From NCBI RefSeq assembly GCF_937915125.1, contig NZ_CALDMP010000032.1, positions 1-11,492 on the forward strand: a DNA stretch of 11,492 nucleotides, given 5' to 3'. This document shows, piece by piece, positions 6,841 through 11,492 of this stretch; positions within the stretch are counted from its first letter, which is position 1, and each line of letters starts with the position of its first letter. Position numbers and translations under genes: made by a program. The DNA comes from an uncultured Ruminococcus sp. (GTDB taxonomy: Bacteria > Bacillota > Clostridia > Oscillospirales > Ruminococcaceae). The notes under the pieces are model-generated. The model saw nothing but the letters and a program-made list of their open reading frames with translations. It was not told the DNA's origin and searched no databases.

Positions 6841-7989
6841 TTATTTCTTCGAACTCTCGTTCTCATCGCCCTCATAGGTTTCGCCGTATTTTTCAGCCAT
6901 ACGCTTCCGGGCGTCCTTCAGAACCTGCTGGTTATACTTAGACAGCTCCGAACGGGACATATCCTTTGTCTCTTCCACATAGCGTTCCCGCTTCTGCTGT
7001 CCCTCAGACAATCCCTGCTGCTGATCCAGCATACGCTGCATAAAGCTCTTTTTGCCGTTGACATATTTTTTCTGCATCTTCTTGTTTTCCTTCTCGCAGA
7101 GCTTTTCGATGCGCTCCTTGGTGAAGTACATGTTCAGACCGATGGTCTGGAGCAGTGAGAAGAAGGAAGAGCAAACCCAGTAGAAACCAACGCCTGCCGG
7201 TACTTGGAATGCAAACCAGACAGAGAAAATCGGCATGATATACAGCATAATATTCATGCAGCCTGCACTGGGCATACCCGGATTGCGCTTCTTCTGAACC
7301 ACCTGCATATAGATGGTCAGGATCAGCTGGAGCACGCCGGACATAATGGGGATCATGAACAGTCCCACTGCCGCAGCGTTCCAGACTTCCGGATGCCAGC
7401 TGGGGATCTCACCCAGGTTAATGCCAAACAGGCTGAACTTGTCATAAAATTCCGCCATCCGGGAAGAAAGATCCGTACCGGCGAACACCTGATCAAAGGC
7501 ACCGGAATCCTGGTGGTGGGCACTTAAAATGGCAAGCTCCTGCCGGAGACTTGTCCCCTGCTTTGCCAGCTCGGGGTTGATATTCTGTACTACCTCGAAC
7601 GCCTTTGAAATGAGATCATCCTTCATTTTCAGGATGTAGGACAAAGGCTTGTACACAACGTCCAGAATGCCGAACAGGATGAAGAACTGCAAAAACATGG
7701 GCAGACAGGAGGCGCCGGGGTTGACGTTTTCCTCCTGATAGAGCTTCATCTGCTCCTCCTGGAGCTTCTGTGCGTCGTTTTTATACTTCTGCCGCAGCTT
7801 TTCCATCTTGGGGTTGACACGCTGCATCTTCGCCGAATTCATCTGCTGCTTATAGGAAATGGGAAACAGAATCAGCTTTGTAATAATGGTAAACAACAGA
7901 ATCGCCAGCGCATAGTTGTCCACCCAGTCATAGATCAGACGCATGATCCAGCCGAACGGCTTACCACACAGATCATATAAAAAATCCAT
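6841..7989 (-). CDS. yidC: Membrane protein insertase YidC (OxaA/SpoIIIJ family)
   Basis: Inserts and folds membrane proteins, alone or with SecYEG. The 382 residues give the five-segment YidC/Oxa1 core. TM1 is at about 26-44 with a basic residue, Lys38, where the hydrophilic-groove Arg is usual. TM2 is at about 93-113, TM3 at about 203-231, and TM4-TM5 at about 244-288. A charged coiled-coil-like loop lies at 47-88 and a long basic tail at 290-382. Neither a signal peptide nor a lipobox is seen at the N terminus, unlike SpoIIIJ. The segment between TM2 and TM3 (about 115-200) is long for a Gram-positive member. The start is 9 bp past the yidD stop, with a weak AAAGGG site inside the yidD end. 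Confidence 0.96.
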   Translation of the reverse strand: MDFLYDLCGKPFGWIMRLIYDWVDNYALAILLFTIITKLILFPISYKQQMNSAKMQRVNPKMEKLRQKYKNDAQKLQEEQMKLYQEENVNPGASCLPMFLQFFILFGILDVVYKPLSYILKMKDDLISKAFEVVQNINPELAKQGTSLRQELAILSAHHQDSGAFDQVFAGTDLSSRMAEFYDKFSLFGINLGEIPSWHPEVWNAAAVGLFMIPIMSGVLQLILTIYMQVVQKKRNPGMPSAGCMNIMLYIMPIFSVWFAFQVPAGVGFYWVCSSFFSLLQTIGLNMYFTKERIEKLCEKENKKMQKKYVNGKKSFMQRMLDQQQGLSEGQQKRERYVEETKDMSRSELSKYNQQVLKDARKRMAEKYGETYEGDENESSKK

Positions 7990-7998
7990 AATTTTTGT

Positions 7999-8277
7999 TT
8001 AACCCTTTCTGTTGCGTAATGTGGACTGCGGCTGTCGTTTTCCAAAGACGATCCGTGGCGGATCCAGGTGCTCCGGCACCGGGTCGATGCCGCCGGGACT
8101 CCAGGGATGACAGCGCAGCAGGCGACGCAGGGCGAGAAAGCCGCCCCGCAGTACGCCGAACCGCAGGATTGCGGTCTTCGCATAACAGGAACAGGTCGGA
8201 TAATACCGGCATACAGCCGGTGTCAATCGGGAAAACCTCTGGTAGAGACTGATCAGTGCCGCCGCCAGACGTCTCAT
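7999..8277 (-). CDS. yidD: Membrane protein insertion efficiency factor YidD
   Basis: Small membrane-associated protein that assists YidC-dependent insertion. The 92 residues carry the DUF37/YidD core: an amphipathic N terminus (LISLYQRFSRL), the Cys motif RYYPTCSCYA, then a basic RRLLRCHPWSPGGIDPVP stretch typical of the family. The ATG overlaps the rnpA stop as ATGA, so translation is probably coupled. The tail after DPVP is somewhat longer than usual and rich in Arg and Pro. Confidence 0.95.
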   Translation of the reverse strand: MRRLAAALISLYQRFSRLTPAVCRYYPTCSCYAKTAILRFGVLRGGFLALRRLLRCHPWSPGGIDPVPEHLDPPRIVFGKRQPQSTLRNRKG

Positions 8278-8642
8278 TTCGGCTTTCCCCCTTCCGACGG
8301 CGGTTCCATCAGTCGCCGGATACGTTTCAGTCCGGTTCCGGCGAGATAGTCACGCAATTGCGTAGAACGTATGCCCACAATAGACGGCAGTGCGACGATG
8401 ACCAGATCCATTCCCGTGGGCATGAGATGCTCCGTCTCCCGGTATGCCTGCCGGATGACCCGGCGGGCACGGCTCCGCTTTACGGCACAGCCCACTTTTT
8501 TTCCCACTGTGATCCCCAGGCGGTTATATTTCCGCCGGGTTTTGCGCACATAGATGACCGCATAGGGCGACACGATCTTTTTTCCGCGCTGATACAGCTG
8601 TAAAAAGTCCCGGTTTTGATTCAGAATGACCGTTTTTTGCAT
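8274..8642 (-). CDS. rnpA: Ribonuclease P protein component RnpA
   Basis: Protein subunit of RNase P, which helps the catalytic RNA bind and process the 5' leader of pre-tRNAs. The product is 122 residues. The family core is visible: RLGITVGKKVG (41-51), then the basic RNR-type helix KRSRARRVIRQAYR (55-68) and a DLVIVALP strand (79-86). The second residue of the usual KRNR element is Ser in place of Asn. I start at the ATG 8 nt past GGAG; an in-frame GTG three codons upstream overlaps that site and is less likely. It overlaps yidD by 4 bp. Unlike many genomes it is 385 bp from rpmH, with a terminator in between. Confidence 0.96.
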   Translation of the reverse strand: MQKTVILNQNRDFLQLYQRGKKIVSPYAVIYVRKTRRKYNRLGITVGKKVGCAVKRSRARRVIRQAYRETEHLMPTGMDLVIVALPSIVGIRSTQLRDYLAGTGLKRIRRLMEPPSEGGKPK

Positions 8643-8716
8643 GGCTCGCACTCCAACCTTGTCTCAGAATATTTTGCCGCTTTGCCGTGGATCTGTCTGC
8701 GCAAATCTTCATCTGC

Positions 8717-8808
8717 GGCGGGAGCAAGCCCCCGCCCTACGACAGATTTTTTCCAACACAGAAAGATCACTCCGACAGCCAAATGGATTAAGCGAGACTT
8801 GCTCTCGC
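8717..8808. repeat. Pair of hairpins sharing an AGCAAG loop, opposite strands
   Basis: At 8717-8736 the plus strand reads as a stem of GGCGGG with CCCGCC around an AGCAAG-containing loop. At 8792-8808 the minus strand reads GCGAGA with TCTCGC around GCAAG. Loop sequence is shared while stem bases are changed in a pairing-compatible way, suggesting two copies of one small palindromic repeat in inverted orientation. Confidence 0.5.
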
Positions 8809-8866
8809 CGTTTTTCCATTCACATCAAAATCATTCTAGGCATTTTCTTTTTTTCTCTGACAAAGC

Positions 8867-8975
8867 AAAAAAGCGTACCCCAACCGTCACCGAAGTACCG
8901 ATCCAGAACCGCCATACCTGCATAATGCCGGTAAGTGTCTTTTCTCAATCGGCACGGCAGGCTCTTTAGGTACGC
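8867..8975 (-). ncRNA. Candidate structured RNA between rpmH and rnpA
   Basis: Three nested helices are readable on the minus strand. An outer stem pairs GCGTACC (8969-8975) with GGTACGC (8873-8879). A middle stem pairs GTGCCGAT (8948-8955) with ATCGGTAC (8895-8902). An inner stem-loop lies at 8915-8933. The outer helix is followed directly by six T residues, as in an intrinsic terminator. No promoter is evident just upstream. It could instead be a leader or attenuator for rnpA, or a mobile palindromic repeat. I do not recognise an RNA family; it lacks SRP RNA and RNase P RNA signatures. Confidence 0.35.
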
Positions 8976-8981
8976 TCCTCG

Positions 8982-9018
8982 AAAAAACAAAAGACCACAA
9001 ACCAATGGCGTTGTGGTC
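8982..9018 (-). terminator. Intrinsic terminator of rpmH
   Basis: Minus-strand arms GACCACAA and TTGTGGTC form a perfect 8-bp stem around a 10-base loop, followed by TTTTGTTTTTT. It begins 10 bp past the rpmH stop. This ends the rpmH transcript before rnpA, or strongly reduces read-through. Confidence 0.88.
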
Positions 9019-9027
9019 CGACTTCGA

Positions 9028-9162
9028 TCAGTGGCTCAGTCTTGCTCTGCCCCGTGCTCTTCTGCGGGCTAAAACCTTTCTACCGTTCGCAGTGGCCATT
9101 CTCTTCCGGAAGCCATGCACCTTTTTCCGATGAATCTTCTTCGGCTGATATGTTCTCTTCAA
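9028..9162 (-). CDS. rpmH: 50S ribosomal protein L34
   Basis: L34 of the large ribosomal subunit: 44 residues, highly basic, beginning KRTYQPKKIHRKKVHGFRKR and ending in the family's ARGRARLSH tail. The start is a TTG codon, 8 nt after a strong AAAGGAGG; the frame stays open upstream but that stretch is leader, not protein. TTG starts for this gene occur in several Bacillota. It is driven by a consensus promoter about 95 bp upstream. Confidence 0.97.
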   Translation of the reverse strand: MKRTYQPKKIHRKKVHGFRKRMATANGRKVLARRRARGRARLSH

Positions 9163-9250
9163 CCTGGTAACCTCCTTTCCTTGCGCAGGCGGAAAAAACT
9201 TCCGCACAGGATGCTGGAATTGCATACGGCTAGCCGCATGAATCCATTTA
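9163..9250 (-). promoter_or_regulatory. rpmH leader with two hairpins
   Basis: The 5' untranslated region of rpmH, about 88 nt. It has a perfect GCGGAA/TTCCGC hairpin (9189-9205) and a near-palindrome at 9223-9240 centred on CGGCTAGCCG. These could influence translation or mRNA stability; no known leader motif is recognised. Confidence 0.45.
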
Positions 9251-9256
9251 CCATAT

Positions 9257-9285
9257 ATTATAACGGATGTTCTCCCGTTTGTCAA
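9257..9285 (-). promoter_or_regulatory. Consensus housekeeping promoter of rpmH
   Basis: On the minus strand TTGACA (9280-9285) is followed, after exactly 17 bp, by TATAAT (9257-9262). This is a perfect match to the primary sigma factor consensus, as expected for a highly expressed ribosomal protein gene. Confidence 0.95.
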
Positions 9286-9399
9286 GAGATTTCTTTGAAA
9301 TTTCTTTGTTTTTTACGTTTGGCACCGTAAAATACCGACAGGCTTCGTCAAATTGACCAAGAATTTCGCCTGGGCGGCGGAATTACAGGTGGAAATTGG

Positions 9400-9432
9400 G
9401 GCAATACCACACAATCTTTGTGCGGTGTTGCC
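9400..9432 (+). repeat. Hairpin carrying a solo copy of the IS-like tip
   Basis: The right arm and its edge (9416-9432) read, on the minus strand, GGCAACACCGCACAAAG. This is the same 17-nt tip as in the repeats at 103-119 and 11441-11457. The left arm (9400-9414) is a degenerate inverted copy, making a 15-bp imperfect stem with a 3-base loop. It may be two abutting tips of one element or a coincidental origin palindrome. T-rich sequence follows on the plus strand. Confidence 0.5.
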
Positions 9433-9477
9433 TTTGGTTTTTGTTGTCACCAAATCCAACTGTAGGGATTGCTGAAT

Positions 9478-9506
9478 CAAAAAACTTCATTGCCGCCTGC
9501 GGCGTT
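9478..9506 (-). repeat. 29-nt inverted repeat, copy upstream of dnaA
   Basis: Exact reverse complement of 11133-11161, so an identical 29-nt unit brackets dnaA in opposite orientations. It contains CGCCGCAGGCGG, able to fold a small hairpin, and ends in a T6 run when read on the minus strand. Confidence 0.85.
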
Positions 9507-9613
9507 ATGACCATCAAGTGACCAGAATTACTTTCCACCTTTACACCAATCTCTACTCCACAATTTCCACATGGGAATTTCAGAGAAAATTGAAGTTTTC
9601 AACAGAGAAAGAC

Positions 9614-9642
9614 TTGATTTTCCACAACAAATGTGGTATACT
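9614..9642 (+). promoter_or_regulatory. dnaA promoter with embedded DnaA-box-like site
   Basis: TTGATT (9614-9619), a 17-bp spacer and TATACT (9637-9642) make a good primary sigma promoter about 115 bp upstream of dnaA. The best DnaA-box-like 9-mer, TTTTCCACA (9618-9626), overlaps the -35 hexamer. The symmetric CCACA/TGTGG pair (9622-9636) fills the spacer. This arrangement fits DnaA autorepression, which is known in other bacteria; the regulation here is inferred. Confidence 0.75.
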
Positions 9643-9758
9643 ATTATATTATGGAGTCCTGTTTTCTCGGGACCTGAAGCAGCAGCTGACAGTGATCTCT
9701 GTCATTGCCGTATTTTTTGCGCTGTCTGCATTGATTTTTGAAGGAGGATTCGCCGCAT

Positions 9759-11129
9759 ATGAACTCATTTGACGAAGTGTTTACCCGCGTCAAGCAATAC
9801 TGTCTGGAGGAAGGCGACATTCCGGAGGTTGCTGTAAAACTCTGGATCTACGCCCTGATCCCAGTGCGACTGGACGGTACCACCGCACTTTTTTCTGTTC
9901 AGTCTGAATTCCAGCGTGACGTCATTCTGAATAACTATGAGTCCCTGCTGAAGGAAGCTTTCCTCAGCATCCTGGGCTTTGAAGTAGATATCCGCATCCA
10001 GGTGGATGACGAAACCACCATGCCTGTTCAAAACAGCCGTAAACCCAAGGATTATGACGAACTGGCACGCCGCCATGAGGAGCTGGAGCATAGCTTTGAG
10101 GGCGCAAACTATGAATATACATTCGATACCTTTATCGTAGGCGGTTCCAATGAATTTGCCTATGCTGCATGTACCGCTGTGGCAAAGGAGCCGGGCAAGA
10201 ATTATAACCCCCTCTTTATCTACGGCCCGTCCGGTCTGGGAAAAACCCACCTGATGCACGCCATTGCCCATGAGGTACACCAGAGCCACCCCAACTATAA
10301 GATCATTTATGTCACCAGCGAGGAGTTCGGAAACGACTTCATTGCATGCATCAACAACGGCAACACTGCCAATTTCCACGACAAATACCGGAACGCTGAT
10401 GTGCTCCTGGTCGATGACGTGCAGTTTTTCAGCAACAAGGAAAGCATGCAGGAAGAATTCTTCCATACGTTCAACAAGCTTCACGCCGAGGGCAAGCAGA
10501 TCGTGCTGACTTCCGATAAGTCTCCCAAGGAACTGAAAACCCTGGAGGAACGTATCCGCAGCCGGTTCGAATGGGGTCTCATTACCGATATCAGCACACC
10601 GGATTTTGAGACGAGAATTGCCATTATCCGCCGGAAAGCGGAACTGCTGGATCTGTACATTCCCGATGATGTGACGGAATTTATTGCAAACCGGCTGAAA
10701 ACCAATATCCGTCAGCTGGAAGGTGCTGTGAAAAAGCTGAAGGCACTGAAGCATCTGGCAGGCTCTGCACCGTCCATTTCCATGGCGCAGAGCGTCATCA
10801 AGGACATCCTCAGCGATGATCAGCCGGTGCCCATTACGGTGGAGAAAATTATTGTGGAAGTTGCCGATGTTTACGGCGTTTCACCGGAGGATATCCGCAG
10901 CAGTAAGCGCTCCAGCCAGATCTCCACAGCGAGAAAGGTTGCCATTTATGTGGTGCGGGAGATCACCCAGATGCCCCTCCAGGCAATCGGTACGGAGTTC
11001 GGCGGAAGAGACCACTCCACCATTGTCTACTCCATCAGCAACGTGGAAACGGCTATGAAACACGATGAACACCTGAAACAGCTGGTAGAAGATATCATCA
11101 AAAACATCCGCAGCAAGAGCCACGGCTAA
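9759..11129 (+). CDS. dnaA: Chromosomal replication initiator protein DnaA
   Basis: AAA+ ATPase that binds DnaA boxes, opens oriC and recruits helicase. The 456-residue protein has all four domains. They are domain I (about 1-85), a linker, the AAA+ core with Walker A GPSGLGKT (156-163) and Walker B LLVDDVQF (Asp219-Asp220), and the DNA-binding domain IV with the DnaA signature around GGRDHST (415-421). The ATG is 11 nt past AAGGAGG. An in-frame TTG seven codons upstream overlaps the ribosome binding site and is rejected. It is transcribed away from the rpmH block. dnaN does not follow directly: the next 363 bp hold repeats. Confidence 0.99.
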   Translation: MNSFDEVFTRVKQYCLEEGDIPEVAVKLWIYALIPVRLDGTTALFSVQSEFQRDVILNNYESLLKEAFLSILGFEVDIRIQVDDETTMPVQNSRKPKDYDELARRHEELEHSFEGANYEYTFDTFIVGGSNEFAYAACTAVAKEPGKNYNPLFIYGPSGLGKTHLMHAIAHEVHQSHPNYKIIYVTSEEFGNDFIACINNGNTANFHDKYRNADVLLVDDVQFFSNKESMQEEFFHTFNKLHAEGKQIVLTSDKSPKELKTLEERIRSRFEWGLITDISTPDFETRIAIIRRKAELLDLYIPDDVTEFIANRLKTNIRQLEGAVKKLKALKHLAGSAPSISMAQSVIKDILSDDQPVPITVEKIIVEVADVYGVSPEDIRSSKRSSQISTARKVAIYVVREITQMPLQAIGTEFGGRDHSTIVYSISNVETAMKHDEHLKQLVEDIIKNIRSKSHG

Positions 11130-11160
11130 GGCAACGCCGCAGGCGGCAATGAAGTTTTTT
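11130..11160 (+). terminator. Possible weak dnaA transcript end
   Basis: Directly after the dnaA stop, a short CGCC/GGCG or GCCG/CGGC hairpin is followed, after several bases, by six T residues (11155-11160). The stem is only 4-5 bp and the T-run is offset, so this is at most a weak terminator. The same sequence forms the 29-nt inverted repeat. Confidence 0.25.
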
Positions 11161-11161
11161 G
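11133..11161 (+). repeat. 29-nt inverted repeat, copy downstream of dnaA
   Basis: Perfect inverted match to 9478-9506, 1.6 kb away, starting 4 bp after the dnaA stop codon and running directly into repeat element 5. With its partner it forms a pair of inverted repeats around dnaA and its promoter. Confidence 0.85.
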
Positions 11162-11379
11162 GTCCAGCAATTTTTCAAAAATGCTGGCGAGGTCCAGGGC
11201 GAGGAGCCCTGGTCGCCGCCCGCAGGCGGCGAAACACCCTGCGCCGTATTCCGGCGCGGGTCGAGGGTGGTGAGAAAAAGCGACAGCTTTTTCGAGGCGG
11301 GGCGAACAAGACCGCCCCGCCTTGTGAAACCATTTCAGTAAGTTAAACCTTGAAAACGTCCCGGTGGGACGTTTTCAAC
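11161..11379 (-). repeat. Multi-hairpin repeat, element 5
   Basis: Minus-strand copy just downstream of dnaA. Hairpin 1 is GAAAACGTCCC/GGGACGTTTTC around ACC. The second stem is the GGCGGGGCG subtype as in element 3, and the fourth stem the GCGCCG/CGGCGC type as in element 1. The optional hairpin is absent. The last hairpin is replaced by a longer one with arms CCAGCA and TGCTGG extended by A/T pairs. Confidence 0.85.
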
Positions 11380-11440
11380 AGAATAAATTTTTAGTTGTGA
11401 CAGGGTACTACTGCATAGTCTCACCTAAAACTTTATATAA
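11380..11440. other. Spacer between element 5 and the right repeat end
   Basis: A/T-rich stretch with an imperfect inverted repeat: TTTTAG plus GTGA near 11390-11401 against TCAC plus CTAAAA near 11421-11430. No gene is seen. In many Bacillota the unwinding element of oriC lies between dnaA and dnaN; I see no DnaA box here to support that. Confidence 0.35.
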
Positions 11441-11492
11441 GGCAACACCGCACAAAGAGCGCCTAGCGGCTTTGCACGTCATATGCTTGCAT
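11441..11492. repeat. IS-like or MITE-like repeat end, right copy
   Basis: 52 nt matching positions 68-119 in reverse complement with two mismatches, tip GGCAACACCGCACAAAG pointing into the window. It continues past the window edge, so its length and any transposase cannot be judged. Confidence 0.6.

Larger units (their letters stand above)
8643..9027. other. rpmH-rnpA spacer with hairpins and a candidate RNA
   Basis: This 385-bp gap must hold the signals for rnpA transcription, because rpmH ends in a strong terminator. It contains, from the rpmH side, that terminator, a candidate structured RNA (8867-8975), and two hairpins with a shared AGCAAG loop (8717-8736 and 8792-8808). A weak minus-strand promoter candidate is TTGTCA with TAGAAT about 19 nt downstream near 8833-8863; the spacing is poor. 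No convincing gene is seen. Confidence 0.6.
9311..9655. other. oriC: Probable origin of replication (oriC), upstream part
   Basis: Intergenic region between divergent rpmH and dnaA, the usual site of the upstream oriC subregion in Bacillota. It contains degenerate DnaA-box-like 9-mers. These are CTTTCCACC (9531-9539), TACTCCACA directly abutting ATTTCCACA (9554-9571) and TTTTCCACA (9618-9626, one mismatch to TTATCCACA). A minus-strand ATTTCCACC is at 9388-9396. An A/T-rich stretch follows at 9637-9655. It also has a 7-bp hairpin at 9311-9332 and the hairpin at 9400-9432. No perfect TTATCCACA is present, so the exact initiation site is uncertain. Confidence 0.65.

Noticed and set aside
8820..9005. 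61-codon minus-strand open frame between rpmH and rnpA
   Set aside because: It starts inside the rpmH terminator stem, lacks a ribosome binding site and overlaps the candidate structured RNA. A shorter internal 31-codon frame is equally unsupported.
9163..9285. 41-codon upstream extension of rpmH
   Set aside because: It would cross the leader hairpins and the consensus promoter. The TTG after AAAGGAGG gives the standard 44-residue L34.
9518..9772. 84-codon plus-strand open frame over the origin and dnaA promoter
   Set aside because: It spans the DnaA-box-like sites and the promoter, has no good ribosome binding site and runs into dnaA in another frame.
9765..10754. 329-codon minus-strand open frame opposite dnaA
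   Set aside because: Long, but entirely antisense to dnaA. Its composition mirrors the reverse of dnaA codons and no domain is recognisable.
11149..11346. Short plus-strand open frames in element 5
   Set aside because: They translate the GC-rich hairpins. Similar Arg/Pro/Gly-rich frames appear in all five repeat copies in various phases.
11395..11425. DnaA-trio-like CAGTAGTAC on the minus strand after dnaA
   Set aside because: Only two or three trios are readable and no adjacent DnaA box is present, so it is not evidence for an unwinding element.

Overview
The window is the replication-origin neighbourhood of a bacterial chromosome. It reads as a low-to-medium-GC Bacillota member of class Clostridia; Oscillospiraceae/Ruminococcaceae is my best guess. 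That guess rests on the gene set and order, the Bacillus-type parS sites, the AGGAGG ribosome binding sites and roughly 50% GC, not on a database match. A leftward block in the classical Bacillota origin order, rpmH-rnpA-yidD-yidC-jag-mnmE-mnmG-rsmG, is divergent from a rightward dnaA. No transposase, CRISPR array, tRNA or rRNA gene is present.

Layout from left to right. Positions 1-133 hold the end of an IS-like or MITE-like repeat. Positions 134-381 hold repeat element 1. Then, all on the minus strand: rsmG (432-1139), mnmG (1136-3019), parS site 1 (3046-3061), repeat element 2 (3101-3354), an unexplained non-coding stretch (3355-3644), and mnmE (3645-5009). Repeat elements 3 and 4 stand back to back (5085-5592). 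They are followed by the jag terminator, parS site 2 (5752-5767), khpB/jag (5772-6764), yidC, yidD, rnpA, a 385-bp gap with hairpins and a candidate structured RNA, and rpmH (9028-9162). The rpmH-dnaA gap (9163-9758) carries a consensus rpmH promoter, a cluster of degenerate DnaA boxes and the dnaA promoter. After dnaA (9759-11129) come repeat element 5 and a second copy of the IS-like end. dnaN, which usually follows dnaA directly, is not in the first 363 bp downstream.

The genes cover the usual origin-proximal functions. These are initiation (DnaA), origin segregation through two perfect ParB/Spo0J sites, ribosome and RNase P components (L34, RnpA), membrane protein insertion (YidC, YidD), an RNA-binding regulator (KhpB/Jag), wobble-uridine tRNA modification (MnmE with MnmG) and 16S rRNA m7G methylation (RsmG).

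The most unusual content is between the genes. Five copies of a modular element of about 220-255 bp are each built from 7-8 consecutive hairpins. Stem sequences differ between copies while pairing is kept, as expected if the fold rather than the sequence is maintained. One copy looks like a hybrid of two subtypes, and two copies form a large inverted pair. A 29-nt perfect inverted repeat brackets dnaA, and a 52-nt inverted repeat brackets almost the whole window.
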